NCBI GenBank assembly: GCA_030649165.1
Contig: JAUSGG010000056.1
Coordinates: 23,273 to 87,272 of the forward strand
DNA from: Armatimonadota bacterium
Lineage (GTDB): Bacteria; Armatimonadota; UBA5829; JAUSEB01
Direction of reading: 5' to 3'
Length of the DNA: 64,000 nt
Position numbers and translations under genes: made by a program. Below the pieces are notes generated by a model. It saw only the letters and a program-made list of their open reading frames with translations. It did not search any database and had not been told where the DNA came from. Shown in pieces: positions 41,979 through 50,846 of the stretch; the first letter of the stretch is position 1, and the number at the start of each line of letters is the position of its first letter.

Positions 41979-44795
41979 TTGGAACCGTGGTATAAGATAG
42001 TTCAGCCCAGAAAAGAAGTCCGCGAAGGCCGCTCGTTCAACCCGGACGAGTTCGCCATAGCACTAGAACAGGTGGTGGCCGGTACGGCGCCGGAAGACTA
42101 CCGCGATGCGGACAAGTTCTTCTCCCGAACGTGCTTCACCAGGGCATTGACCGACCACACGGCCATGGTCCTTCGCCGCCTTTCCGGCCGCACGGAGAAC
42201 ACCGCGCCTGTGCTGGCCCTCATCACCCAGTTCGGCGGCGGTAAGACTCATACTCTGGCCACTCTCTACCACCTCGCGGAGCATGGTTCGCAGGTTGTGG
42301 ACCGCGCCGAGATTCGCGATCTGCTCCGAACGGCCGGTCTGTCCGAGCTGCCCCAGGCGAAGGCTGCCGTGTTTGTGGGCAACGCGTGGGACCCCCAGCC
42401 TGGCCGGGAGACACCGTGGATCGACATAGCGCGCCAGCTTGCCGGCGATGAAGGCGTCGCCTTGTTGGGACCGTCAGCTCTGACCACGCCTCCAGGCACG
42501 GACGCCCTTGGCCGTGTTTTCACGGCGGCGGGCCGTCCGGTCATCGTTTTGTGCGACGAAGTCCTGAACTACCTCAACCGCTACCAGGGTATGGCGTCGG
42601 CCTTCCACGCTTTCATCCAGAACCTCACGGTGGCCATGACCGGGACCAGCCACGGCGCAGCGGTGATCAGCCTTCCCAGAAGTCAAGTGGAAATGACGGA
42701 CTTCGACCAGGAATGGCAGGAGAAGATCACCCGGGTCGTGCGCCGGGTCGCCAAGGACCTCATCGTGCTCGACGAGGCGGAGATCAGCGAAGTTATCCGG
42801 CGTAGGCTGTTTGAGGATTTGGGGCCGGAGAGAACCCGCAAGAAGATCGCCCGCGAGTATGCCGACTGGTGTTTCGAGCGCAGGGCGCAGTTGCCGGCGG
42901 AATGGACGGCGGTTGACACCGCGACGACCGAGGCGAAGGGACGGGAGTTTCTAACCGCTAAGTTTGAGGCGTGTTACCCGTTCCATCCATCCACGATCTC
43001 CGTCTTCCAACGGAAGTGGCAGGCCCTGAGGCAATACCAGCAAACTCGCGGCACGCTGGCGATGCTGGCCCAGTGGATATCCTGGGCGTTTCAAGAAGGG
43101 TATCACACCGCGTGGAAGGAGCCGCTGATAACGCTTGGCTCAGCCCCTCTGCATGTCCTCGGGTTCAAGTCGGTCGTACTTGGACAGCTTGGCGAAAACC
43201 GGCTTGGTGGAGCCATCGACACCGACATTTCCGGCCAGCAGAGCCATGCCGGCGCACTCGACGCGGACACATCGGGATTGCTGGTGGGTATCCACCGTCG
43301 TGTCGCCGCCGCCATACTCTTCGAGTCGTCGGGCGGGATGACCGACAAGATGGCCCATCTGCCGGAGATAAGGTTCGCCGTGGGGGAGCCGGGCATGGAC
43401 ACGACCAGCGTTGACACGGCGGCCATGGCTTTGGAGCAGAAGGGGTATTTTCTCAGAAAAGCGGGGTCTGATGGCTACAAGTTTGGGTTTAAGCCGAAAC
43501 TGAAGAAGGTAGTCAATGATCGGCGGGCTTCGCTGGATGAGGAGGAAGTGGCAAAGGCCCAACGCGAGGCAATCAGGAAGGAGTTCGAGCGCGGCGCGGC
43601 GCTGCCGCCGGCATTCTTCCCCGAAGACAGCGCAGCGGTGCAGGACTCGCCGAAGTTGACGGTTGTGTTGATGGACCCGGCCTACGCCTGGGAAAACGGA
43701 GATGTGAAGTCAATTGTGTCTTCCTGGACCAAAGAGCGGGGAGGGTCAGACCGGCTCTATCCGGCCGCGCTGATCTGGGTCATCAGGAAGCCGGGGCGGG
43801 AGCTAAAGGATAGCGTAGAGACACTGTTGGCGTGGAAGCGCGTCCAGCACGAGCAGCAGACTGGGACATTGAGCGGGGACTTCGACAAGGAAGATCTCGC
43901 TGACATCCAGTCTCATCTCTCCACCACTGAAGGCGACGTGAAGGACGAGGTGTGGGCGAGTTACCGCTACGTCGCCGTGGCCGACAGCAAAGAGCCGGAT
44001 GGACTGAAGGTCATCGACTTGGGGGCGGGACATGCGAGTTCGGGGGAGACGCTTTGCGGCCGCGTCATTACCGCGCTGAAGTCACAGGCTCTGTTGAACG
44101 AATCGGTCGGAGCCGGGTACATCGAGCGCAACTGGCCTCCAGCTCTCCAGGTAACGGGAGCCTGGCCGTTGGCCGGTCTGCGGCAAAGCTTCCTTAACGG
44201 CTCATTGACGCGACTGATGGACCCGGATACCGTGTTGAAGCGCAAGATCGCCGAGTTCGTGGAAGCTGGCGACTTTGGCCTCGGCTCAGGCCGCATCCAG
44301 GGTGGAGGATTCACCAGAACGTGGTTCAGGCAGATGGTCAGCTCGGACGAAATCGCCTTTGACGCCGACGTGTATCTGCTTACAAAGGCTGCCGCTAACG
44401 CTCTCTTGTCGCCGACTACGCCCGCTGCAGAGCTGGAGAAGGGAAAGGGCGAAACCACGCCTGGTGAAGAGCTGGTGTTGACAAGTCCGGGCTCCCCGAC
44501 CGAGACACAGCCAGAGGGTCAGGCACAGACAAGTGCGGCACAGGGCGTGCGTCAGCGGGTTCTAGTACGCGGCTCGATCCCACCCGAGATATGGAACCGT
44601 CTTGGCATGAAGCTGATTCCAAGGCTGCGGTCAGCGTGTCCTGACCTGGGCGTACGGCTCGAATTCGTCGGTGGCACAGACAGAGACGCAGCCGTTCTGC
44701 AGGCGGAGCTTCGGCAATCGCTTGTGGAATTAGGTTTGACCGAAACCGTCGAGATAGTGGTGCGCCCAGAGACGACCGCAAGAGGTGACGAGTGA
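41979..44795 (+). CDS. DUF499 ATPase, defence cassette gene 3
   Basis: 938 residues from TTG 41979 with AGGAG 6 nt upstream. N-terminal P-loop: LALITQFGGGKTHTLATLYHLAEHG (Walker A, GGGKTH), and VIVLCDEVLNYLNRY (Walker B). Next come IVLDEAEISEVIRRRLFED and the conserved FHPSTISVFQRKW segment. DUF499 proteins are large AAA-like ATPases, related to the BrxC/PglY ATPases of BREX and Pgl, and they commonly lie beside DUF1156 methylases. Its stop (TGA) overlaps the GTG start of nuoG (GTGA at 44792-44795), so the cassette is read straight into nuoG. Confidence 0.9.
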   Translation: MEPWYKIVQPRKEVREGRSFNPDEFAIALEQVVAGTAPEDYRDADKFFSRTCFTRALTDHTAMVLRRLSGRTENTAPVLALITQFGGGKTHTLATLYHLAEHGSQVVDRAEIRDLLRTAGLSELPQAKAAVFVGNAWDPQPGRETPWIDIARQLAGDEGVALLGPSALTTPPGTDALGRVFTAAGRPVIVLCDEVLNYLNRYQGMASAFHAFIQNLTVAMTGTSHGAAVISLPRSQVEMTDFDQEWQEKITRVVRRVAKDLIVLDEAEISEVIRRRLFEDLGPERTRKKIAREYADWCFERRAQLPAEWTAVDTATTEAKGREFLTAKFEACYPFHPSTISVFQRKWQALRQYQQTRGTLAMLAQWISWAFQEGYHTAWKEPLITLGSAPLHVLGFKSVVLGQLGENRLGGAIDTDISGQQSHAGALDADTSGLLVGIHRRVAAAILFESSGGMTDKMAHLPEIRFAVGEPGMDTTSVDTAAMALEQKGYFLRKAGSDGYKFGFKPKLKKVVNDRRASLDEEEVAKAQREAIRKEFERGAALPPAFFPEDSAAVQDSPKLTVVLMDPAYAWENGDVKSIVSSWTKERGGSDRLYPAALIWVIRKPGRELKDSVETLLAWKRVQHEQQTGTLSGDFDKEDLADIQSHLSTTEGDVKDEVWASYRYVAVADSKEPDGLKVIDLGAGHASSGETLCGRVITALKSQALLNESVGAGYIERNWPPALQVTGAWPLAGLRQSFLNGSLTRLMDPDTVLKRKIAEFVEAGDFGLGSGRIQGGGFTRTWFRQMVSSDEIAFDADVYLLTKAAANALLSPTTPAAELEKGKGETTPGEELVLTSPGSPTETQPEGQAQTSAAQGVRQRVLVRGSIPPEIWNRLGMKLIPRLRSACPDLGVRLEFVGGTDRDAAVLQAELRQSLVELGLTETVEIVVRPETTARGDE

Positions 44796-46948
44796 TAGGC
44801 GAGGAGTCCGGCGAAACCCAGGTCACTCTGACAATAGACGACCGGCAGGTGACGGTCCCCAACGGGACGTTGATCCTGAAGGCGGCGGAGCAGCTTGGGA
44901 TAGAGATACCTGTTTTCTGCTATCACGACAAGCTGAAGTCGATCGGCGCGTGCCGGATGTGCATTGTTGACGTGGAAGGGCTGCCAAAGCCCGTGCCTTC
45001 TTGCGCAACCGAAGTCAAGGAGGGCATGGTCGTGCGCACGCGGACGCCCGAAGTGGCGAAGATGTGGGAGGGCGTGCTGGAGTTCCTGCTGGTCAACCAC
45101 CCGCTGGACTGCCCGGTCTGCGACCGGGGAGGCGAGTGCCCGCTGCAGGACAATACGTTCAAGTACGGCCCACGCGACAGCCGCTTCACAGGTGAGAAGC
45201 GGCATTTCGCCAAACCCGTGCCGCTGAGCGCGCTCGTGCTCCTGGACCGCGAGCGGTGCATAATGTGCACTCGCTGCGTGCGGTTCTGCCAGGAAATATC
45301 CGGCGACGAGCAGTTGAAGATATGGGACCGGGGCCACGGCGAGTACATCGACACCTTCCCCGGCCAGACGTTCGACTCCAACTTCTCCGGCAATACGATA
45401 GAGCTTTGCCCGGTCGGCGCGCTGCTCAGCTCGGTTTTCCGCTTTCGGGCCAGGCCTTGGGAGATGAAGGGCGCCGCAAGCATCTGCCCGCACTGCGGCG
45501 TCGGCTGCAACATTCGCGTTGACGCGCGGAACAACCGGGAAGTCGTCAGATTCCTCTCGCGGGAGAACGCGGAGGTGGACGACGGCTGGCTGTGCGACCG
45601 CGGCAGGTTCGACTCCGATTTCCCAAACAGCGGCGCGAGGCTTACGAAGCCGCTCGCGCGCAAGAATGGAGAGCTGACGCCCGTCGAGTGGGATGAGGCG
45701 CTGGACCTGGTCGCGGAGGGACTGAGGCGAGCCGCGGAGGCCGGGCCGGACCAGGTCGGCGGGCTGGGATCGCCGTGGCGAACGAATGAGGAGAACTACC
45801 TGCTGCAGAAGCTCTTCCGCACCGCGCTTGGCTCCAACAGCCTCGACTTTACCTTCGACGGTCGCGGCGGTGGCTCCGATGCCATAGCAGAGGCTTTTCG
45901 CGAAGGGTTTTTCGACGGCTCGATTTCCGATACGACGACGGCGAACGTGATCTTCGTGCTGGGCTCGGACATCAGTATAGACCTTCCGGTGGTCGATCTG
46001 TGGCTGAAGAAAGCGGTTGGGCGCGGCGCCAAACTGATCTACGCGTATCCTACGGCCGTGGAGTTGGCCCAACATTCGCAGTTGTTCCTCCCCTACGCGC
46101 CGGGGAGCGAGGTGGAACTTATCGAAGGTTTGGCGGCGTCGATCTCCGCGGAAGAGGCGGCGGCGCACACCGGAGTCCCGGCGGAGCTGATTGCGAAAGC
46201 GCCGCAAGCTCTGATGGACGCCCGGCAGACGCTCGTTTTCGTGAGTGGGCGGCTGTTGGAGGACGAGATCGGCCACAGATTACTCGACGCTTTGCGGCGG
46301 CTCAGACGCGCGGCGGCCTCGGGGGAAGGGCAGGAGATGCTGGTCTGCGCGGTCTTCCCTGACACGAACACACAGGGGGCTATGGATATGGGACTGCTGC
46401 CGGGGCGCTACCCCGGCTATCGTCGCATCGGTGATGAGCTTGCCATGCAGACGATCGAGCGCACGTGGCTCACGCAGCCCGCCAGCGCTCCGCCGATGAG
46501 TGGGGAGCAAATGCTGGCCGCCGCGGCCGAAGGCCGGATGCAGGCGATGTACATAATGGGTCTGGACCCGGTCAGCCGGCCGGTCGGTGGCGAGGAGATC
46601 GCGGAGGCGCTGAGCAAGGTCGGCTTTCTCGTAGTGGCCGACACGTTTCTGACGAAGACAGCCGAGCTGGCGCACGTGGTCCTGCCGAGCTGCACCTTTG
46701 CCGAAAAGGACGGAACTCTTACGAACACGGAACGGCGCGTGCAGAGGATCAGACCGGCGATGCGTATTGCGGGCGAGTGCAGGCCGGACTGGGTGATCCT
46801 CTCGGAGATCGCGCGGCGGCTGGGGATGGAGTGGAGTTACGGGAAGGCCGAAGATGTTTTCGAGGAGATCGCCAGGGTAACGCCCCAGTACGCGTGGCTG
46901 GATTATGAGTCGATAGGCGAAAAGGGTCTGCAGTGGAGAACGGGGTAA
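44792..46948 (+). CDS. nuoG: NADH-quinone oxidoreductase subunit G
   Basis: 718 residues, GTG start with AAGAGG 6 nt upstream. Order of domains: [2Fe-2S] ferredoxin (CYHDKLKSIGACRMCIVDV), the His-Cys 4Fe cluster region (NHPLDCPVCDRGGECPLQDN), CIMCTRCVRFCQEI, then a molybdopterin-oxidoreductase-like domain with its own cluster motif CPHCGVGCNI and a C-terminal half lacking cofactor. It carries electrons from NuoF to NuoI. Complete at both ends. It is separated from nuoCD by the 9.3-kb cassette and nuoE/nuoF are absent. Confidence 0.94.
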   Translation: MIGEESGETQVTLTIDDRQVTVPNGTLILKAAEQLGIEIPVFCYHDKLKSIGACRMCIVDVEGLPKPVPSCATEVKEGMVVRTRTPEVAKMWEGVLEFLLVNHPLDCPVCDRGGECPLQDNTFKYGPRDSRFTGEKRHFAKPVPLSALVLLDRERCIMCTRCVRFCQEISGDEQLKIWDRGHGEYIDTFPGQTFDSNFSGNTIELCPVGALLSSVFRFRARPWEMKGAASICPHCGVGCNIRVDARNNREVVRFLSRENAEVDDGWLCDRGRFDSDFPNSGARLTKPLARKNGELTPVEWDEALDLVAEGLRRAAEAGPDQVGGLGSPWRTNEENYLLQKLFRTALGSNSLDFTFDGRGGGSDAIAEAFREGFFDGSISDTTTANVIFVLGSDISIDLPVVDLWLKKAVGRGAKLIYAYPTAVELAQHSQLFLPYAPGSEVELIEGLAASISAEEAAAHTGVPAELIAKAPQALMDARQTLVFVSGRLLEDEIGHRLLDALRRLRRAAASGEGQEMLVCAVFPDTNTQGAMDMGLLPGRYPGYRRIGDELAMQTIERTWLTQPASAPPMSGEQMLAAAAEGRMQAMYIMGLDPVSRPVGGEEIAEALSKVGFLVVADTFLTKTAELAHVVLPSCTFAEKDGTLTNTERRVQRIRPAMRIAGECRPDWVILSEIARRLGMEWSYGKAEDVFEEIARVTPQYAWLDYESIGEKGLQWRTG

Positions 46949-47106
46949 GGTTCGGGGAAGAACGTAGATGAACGCAGATGTACGCGGATTAACACAGATA
47001 AGAGCGGTAACGGGACCGCGGGAATGTCAGGGATGAGCGGGAATTTGGGGATCGAGCGCAGAGCACGAGGCCATTCCAAATCCTCAACCCTCAACGGTGA
47101 ACCGAG
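46949..47106. repeat. GATGAACGCAG-type repeats between nuoG and nuoI
   Basis: GTAGATGAACGCAGATG, TACGCGGATTAACACAGATAAG (46962-47003) repeat the 9-11-bp unit found at 19461, 23232 and 50722. nuoH, normally between nuoG and nuoI, is missing. Confidence 0.75.
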
Positions 47107-47535
47107 ATGATACGTGAGTTGATAAAGGGTCTGGGGGTGACGATAAAGCACGTGTTCAGGCCTCGGGTGACCGTGCAATATCCGGAGGTCAAGAGGGAGA
47201 TGCCGCCCCGCGCTCGCTGGCGGCATGTGCTGCTCCGGCACGAGGACGGGCTGGAACGCTGCATCGGCTGTTCCCTCTGCGCCGCTAACTGTCCCGCCAG
47301 ATGCATCTATGTCGAGGCGGCGGAGAACAGGGAGGGAGCGAGATACTCTCCGGGTGAAAGGTACGCAAAGATATACGAGATCAACATGATCCGCTGCATA
47401 TTCTGCGGCTATTGCCAGGACGCGTGCCCCGTGGAAGCGATAATTCTCAGGCCGATCTACGACATCTCGGACGACGACCGCGAGGATTTCATCTACGGTA
47501 AGGACAGGCTGATTGTGCCGTATCCCGGAGGGTGA
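47107..47535 (+). CDS. nuoI: NADH-quinone oxidoreductase subunit I
   Basis: 142 residues. Two [4Fe-4S] motifs: CIGCSLCAANCPARC and CIFCGYCQDACPVEA, plus the N-terminal helix LIKGLGVTIKHVFRP and ITVQYP-like segment TVQYPEVKREMPPRARW. NuoI holds clusters N6a/N6b between NuoG and NuoB. GAACCGAG precedes the ATG. It is the last nuo gene here; the membrane subunits (A, H, J-N) and the NADH-entry subunits (E, F) must be elsewhere or absent. Confidence 0.95.
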   Translation: MIRELIKGLGVTIKHVFRPRVTVQYPEVKREMPPRARWRHVLLRHEDGLERCIGCSLCAANCPARCIYVEAAENREGARYSPGERYAKIYEINMIRCIFCGYCQDACPVEAIILRPIYDISDDDREDFIYGKDRLIVPYPGG

Positions 47536-47566
47536 CGGGTATCGGGTGTTGGTGATGGACGCCGAG

Positions 47567-48232
47567 CTATGGGGTTGCATCAACCGCCGCGCAACTAAGC
47601 CTGAAGAACCTATGTAATGGGTTCTCGAATATTCGGAATGTGGACTCGATCGTAAAACCCGCGGCTTCAATATCCCTGGTCACTCGCTTCAGTGGAAAAC
47701 CCACTCTGCCTATCTCCCAGCAATGCCCCCCTCCATAGCCGGAATGGGGCCGTGCGAACTGAGGAGGCGCAAACAGGGTGCGGAACCTGAGCAGACGCGG
47801 TATATCAACGTGTATTCTGATGGTACGACTTCTGTCCGGCAAGGAGATGACGGAATACCGCGCAGCTACCCTTCTGATGTTGGCCAACGCGGCGGACACC
47901 GACTCGTACGGCAGATGCTCCAGCGCTTCAAAGCAGACTACCATATCGAATGACCTGTCCGGGAAAGGCAGATCGAGGACTGATCCCACATAATCAGGCT
48001 TGAGACTTTCATTGACATCGAGTGTAGATATGTCGATGCCACGTCGTCTGAGGTATCCCGCGGTGAATCCATTACCGGAACCGATTTCGAGCACTGTCCC
48101 CGGCGCCCGCTCCAGGATCTCGTCGATTTGGTGCCAGTAGCTCACGAATCTGTTCTTGGAATCGTATTGCCTCGATCCCATCGGAGTCCTGACTTCGGCG
48201 CGCAGTTCGTTCTCGGCATTGCTGTCCGGCAT
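47567..48232 (-). CDS. Class I SAM-dependent methyltransferase
   Basis: 221 residues from ATG 48232, with AAAGGAGAAG 3-5 nt upstream; an in-frame ATG at 48310 has no ribosome-binding site. SAM-binding motif I is GTVLEIGSGNGFTAGYLRRRG, followed by ISTLDVNESLKPDYVG, LPFPDRSFDMVVCFEALEHL (motif with the usual Asp and post-motif), typical of the methyltransf_11 group. Substrate unknown. Convergent with nuoI (32-bp gap). Confidence 0.85.
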   Translation of the reverse strand: MPDSNAENELRAEVRTPMGSRQYDSKNRFVSYWHQIDEILERAPGTVLEIGSGNGFTAGYLRRRGIDISTLDVNESLKPDYVGSVLDLPFPDRSFDMVVCFEALEHLPYESVSAALANIRRVAARYSVISLPDRSRTIRIHVDIPRLLRFRTLFAPPQFARPHSGYGGGHCWEIGRVGFPLKRVTRDIEAAGFTIESTFRIFENPLHRFFRLSCAAVDATP

Positions 48233-48608
48233 CGTCTTCTCCTTTTTCAGTGTCATCGGGCCACTTGTACTGTGCGCGCCGGTCCGGCTGTCCCAATGCG
48301 TCGCGAACAATAAGGGCTAACGGCAACACCGTTCACTTTAGCTCCGTAGCTTGCTTCAGCCTGCTTTCCGGTGGGCAGCGTGACGCTTTAACGTCACGTG
48401 CTAAGTGAACTGTATTGGGGCTAACGGGGAAGTCTTGGATCATTGTAGCTCTGCGTCCGACGTGGGTCAATCCCACCGAACGTTAGGAGCGAGTTCAGTT
48501 TCGCGGGAATGTCATTCCGACCGAAGTGGAGGAATCTGCTTTCTCCGGTTGCGTCACGCTGAAAAGCAGATTTCTCGACTCCGCTAGCGCTCCGCTCCTA
48601 AGGAAGCG

Positions 48609-48697
48609 CCCCGTTTCGGGATTTCCGGGTTGGGATGCGAGGTTGTGCTGTAACCGCGGGAGTGTGAAGCCCAACCCTCAAATCCCGAAACACGGGG
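48609..48697. repeat. Long-hairpin repeat, family C copy 2
   Basis: Arms GTTTCGGGATTT-CC-GGGTTGGG (from 48613) and CCCAACCC-TC-AAATCCCGAAAC with the same symmetric 2-nt mismatch as copies 1 and 3; the roughly 34-nt loop differs between copies while arms are kept. Confidence 0.9.
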
Positions 48698-48812
48698 CAG
48701 GTTCGTTTCCGAAATAACCCCGCCTGCGGGGTCGGTTGCTCGAAATGACGATGCCCGGAAGACTGAACTGTTTCGTAGTCCTCCGGCGGATTGTTAGCCA
48801 CCGGGTCCGAAC

Positions 48813-48821
48813 TGGTATAAT
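48813..48821 (+). promoter_or_regulatory. Extended -10 promoter of lipA
   Basis: TGGTATAAT at 48813-48821 is a perfect extended -10 element (TG-N-TATAAT). TTGTTA at 48791-48796 is a possible -35 with a 19-nt spacer. Transcription would begin at about 48828, only 2-3 nt before the lipA ATG, predicting a leaderless mRNA. Confidence 0.65.
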
Positions 48822-48830
48822 GGGAACGCT

Positions 48831-49715
48831 ATGGACTCGGAAATCAACAGGCGACCGGGCGGAGGCAGGCCGGATTGGATAAGAGCGAAAGCCCCATCCG
48901 GCCCGAACTTCGAGGAAGTAATGGCCCTCGTTACCGACCTCAAGCTTCACACCGTCTGCCAGAGCGCGGGGTGCCCTAACATCGGCGAGTGCTGGCACGA
49001 GCGCACCGCCACGTTTCTCATTTTGGGCAATACCTGCACGCGAAACTGCGCGTTCTGCGCGGTTCCCGGCGGCGAGCCGCTCCCGGCGGATGAGCAGGAG
49101 CCCGAGCGCGTGGCGGAGGCGTGCGCGGCCCTGTCGCTCAGGCATGTGGTCGTGACCTCGGTCACCAGAGACGATCTGCCCGACGGCGGGGCGTCGATTT
49201 TCGCCGAGACGATACGGGCCGTCAGGCGCAGGCTGCCGGATTGTTCGATAGAGGTCCTCATCCCCGACTTCCGCGGCTCCCACGAGGCGCTGCGGGTGGT
49301 GGTCGAGGCCCGGCCCGACGTGCTCAACCACAACGTCGAAACCGTGCCGCGAATGTACGGGCTGATCCGTCCGCGGGCGGACTATGAAGCGTCACTTGAG
49401 ATGCTGCGGCGGGCGAAGGAAATGGACGCGTCGATGGCGACAAAGTCCGGTATCATGGTTGGAGTCGGAGAGACTACCGACGAAATACATCAGACCATGC
49501 GCGACCTGCGGCGGGTTGGCTGCGACATCCTCACCATTGGCCAGTATTTGCGCCCATCGCTTAACCACGCGCCCATCCGGAAATACTACACGCCCGAAGA
49601 GTTCGAACATCTCAGGTTATTGGGTATAGACATGGCGTTCAAGCACATAGAGTCCGGGCCGCTCGTCAGAAGCTCATATCACGCGGCCAGGGCTTTGGGA
49701 GACAAAGATGGGTAA
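48831..49715 (+). CDS. lipA: Lipoyl synthase
   Basis: 294 residues. Radical-SAM Cys motif CTRNCAFC and the auxiliary cluster motif [12 protein letters not shown] are both complete, as is the C-terminal RSSYHA serine ligand motif. LipA inserts two sulfurs into protein-bound octanoyl groups. The target here is likely the E2 subunit encoded 4 kb downstream (pdhC, Lys42). No Shine-Dalgarno sequence precedes the ATG, in line with a leaderless transcript. The end overlaps the isocitrate dehydrogenase start by 8 bp. Confidence 0.97.
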   Translation: MDSEINRRPGGGRPDWIRAKAPSGPNFEEVMALVTDLKLHTVCQSAGCPNIGECWHERTATFLILGNTCTRNCAFCAVPGGEPLPADEQEPERVAEACAALSLRHVVVTSVTRDDLPDGGASIFAETIRAVRRRLPDCSIEVLIPDFRGSHEALRVVVEARPDVLNHNVETVPRMYGLIRPRADYEASLEMLRRAKEMDASMATKSGIMVGVGETTDEIHQTMRDLRRVGCDILTIGQYLRPSLNHAPIRKYYTPEEFEHLRLLGIDMAFKHIESGPLVRSSYHAARALGDKDG

Positions 49716-50742
49716 AAGACACGAAGTAGCCCTGATACCGGGCGACGGCATCGGGCCGGAGGTGATCGGCGCGGCTGTCCGAGTCATCGAAGCGGCGGGG
49801 GCGGATATCGAGTGGCGCGAGGGCGTGCTTGGCGCGGTGGCGCTGGAGAAATTCGGCAGCCCGGTTCCTCAATACGTTCTGGATCTGATTCGCGAGACGA
49901 AGGTCGCGCTCAAAGGGCCGGTCACGACTCCGATCGGGACGGGGTTCACGAGCGCCAACGTGACGCTGCGCAAGTCGCTGGAGCTGTACGCAAGCCTCAG
50001 ACCGGTGCGGAACCTGCCCTCGATACGGAGCTGCTACGCTGGTATAGACCTGGTAGTCGTGCGGGAGAACACGGAGGGACTGTATTCCGGGATCGAGCAC
50101 GAAGTGACGCCGGGCGTGGTGGAAAGCTTGAAGATCATAACCGAGAAGGCGTCCACAAGGATTTCCGAGTTTGCTTTTCGTTACGCTACTGAGAACCGGC
50201 GGCAGAAGATAACGGTCGTTCACAAGGCGAACATCATGAAGATGAGCGACGGCCTGTTTCTGGAGTGCGCGCGCAGGGTGGCGAGCAAGTATCCGGATAT
50301 CGAGTACGAAGAAATGATCGTAGACAGCACGTGCATGCAGCTCGTGATGAATCCGTATCGGTTCGACGTGCTGCTTATGGAAAACCTTTACGGAGACATT
50401 CTCTCGGAGCTGTGTTCGGGGCTGGTCGGCGGAGTGGCCGTGGTTCCGGGCGCGAATCTGGGTGACGAGATGGCCGTGTTCGAGGCCGTGCACGGCAGCG
50501 CGCCGGACAGGGCGGGCACAGGCACGGCGAATCCGTTGGGGGTGATTCTCTCGTCCGTGCTCATGCTCCGCCATTTGGGCGAAAACAAGGCGGCGGACAG
50601 GATCGACAAGGCCATCGCCTCCGTCCTTACCGAGGGGCGGACACTGACGCCGGATCTTGGCGGAACGGCGACCACGGACGAGATGGCGGACGCGATTGCC
50701 GGAGCAGCAGCGGCCGTTGAAACCGCCGATAAACGCGGATGA
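49708..50742 (+). CDS. Isocitrate dehydrogenase, NAD-type (isocitrate/isopropylmalate dehydrogenase family)
   Basis: 344 residues. N-terminus [20 protein letters not shown]; substrate motif [38 protein letters not shown]; catalytic Tyr/Lys region [18 protein letters not shown]-site [18 protein letters not shown]. The [16 protein letters not shown] segment with S-x-N-x-x-L-R and IEHEV points to short NAD-dependent isocitrate (or homoisocitrate) dehydrogenases rather than LeuB. Next to lipA and pdhABC, a TCA role is the best reading. Coupled to lipA by the 8-bp overlap. The last residues (ETADKRG) come from a GATAAACGCGGATGAACGCG repeat. Confidence 0.85.
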   Translation: MGKRHEVALIPGDGIGPEVIGAAVRVIEAAGADIEWREGVLGAVALEKFGSPVPQYVLDLIRETKVALKGPVTTPIGTGFTSANVTLRKSLELYASLRPVRNLPSIRSCYAGIDLVVVRENTEGLYSGIEHEVTPGVVESLKIITEKASTRISEFAFRYATENRRQKITVVHKANIMKMSDGLFLECARRVASKYPDIEYEEMIVDSTCMQLVMNPYRFDVLLMENLYGDILSELCSGLVGGVAVVPGANLGDEMAVFEAVHGSAPDRAGTGTANPLGVILSSVLMLRHLGENKAADRIDKAIASVLTEGRTLTPDLGGTATTDEMADAIAGAAAAVETADKRG

Positions 50743-50822
50743 ACGCGGGGTCCGGGTAGCGCTGGAGCGCTGAGTTCTGAGTTCTGAGATCCGAAGCTGA
50801 AGCTGCCGGCTGAAAGCTGATA
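50722..50822. repeat. Short-period repeats before pdhA
   Basis: GATAAACGCGGATGAACGCG (50728-50748), GCGCTGAGTTCTGAGTTCTGAG (50768-50789, unit as in the palindrome at 10855) and GCTGAAGCTGCCGGCTGAAAGCTGA (50797-50820). Confidence 0.75.
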
Positions 50823-50846
50823 TCGGGGCCAGCGAGGTGGGGTTGA

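Larger units (their letters stand above)
48233..48830. other. 598-bp intergenic region dominated by a composite repeat
   Basis: It contains a small hairpin CGTGACG-CTTTAA-CGTCACG (48379-48398), GTCATTCCGACCGAAGTGGAGGAATCTGC (48509-48540), AGCAGATTTCTCGACTCCGC (48561-48580), the family C long hairpin (48609-48697) and at the end the lipA promoter. The same order is found inverted at 63803-63990. Short frames across it are repeat translations, not genes. Confidence 0.7.

Noticed and set aside
35314..44795. Integrase or attachment sites bordering the defence-like cassette
   Set aside because: No integrase gene and no shared direct repeat at the two borders could be seen.
44552..46276. Minus-strand frame of 574 codons opposite nuoG and the DUF499 gene end
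   Set aside because: Antisense shadow in GC-rich DNA; it spans the junction of two well-supported genes.
48526..48717. Short frame that shares SAPLLRKRPVSGFPGWD with a frame at 63744-63944
   Set aside because: The shared peptide is translation of the composite family C repeat, not a protein family.
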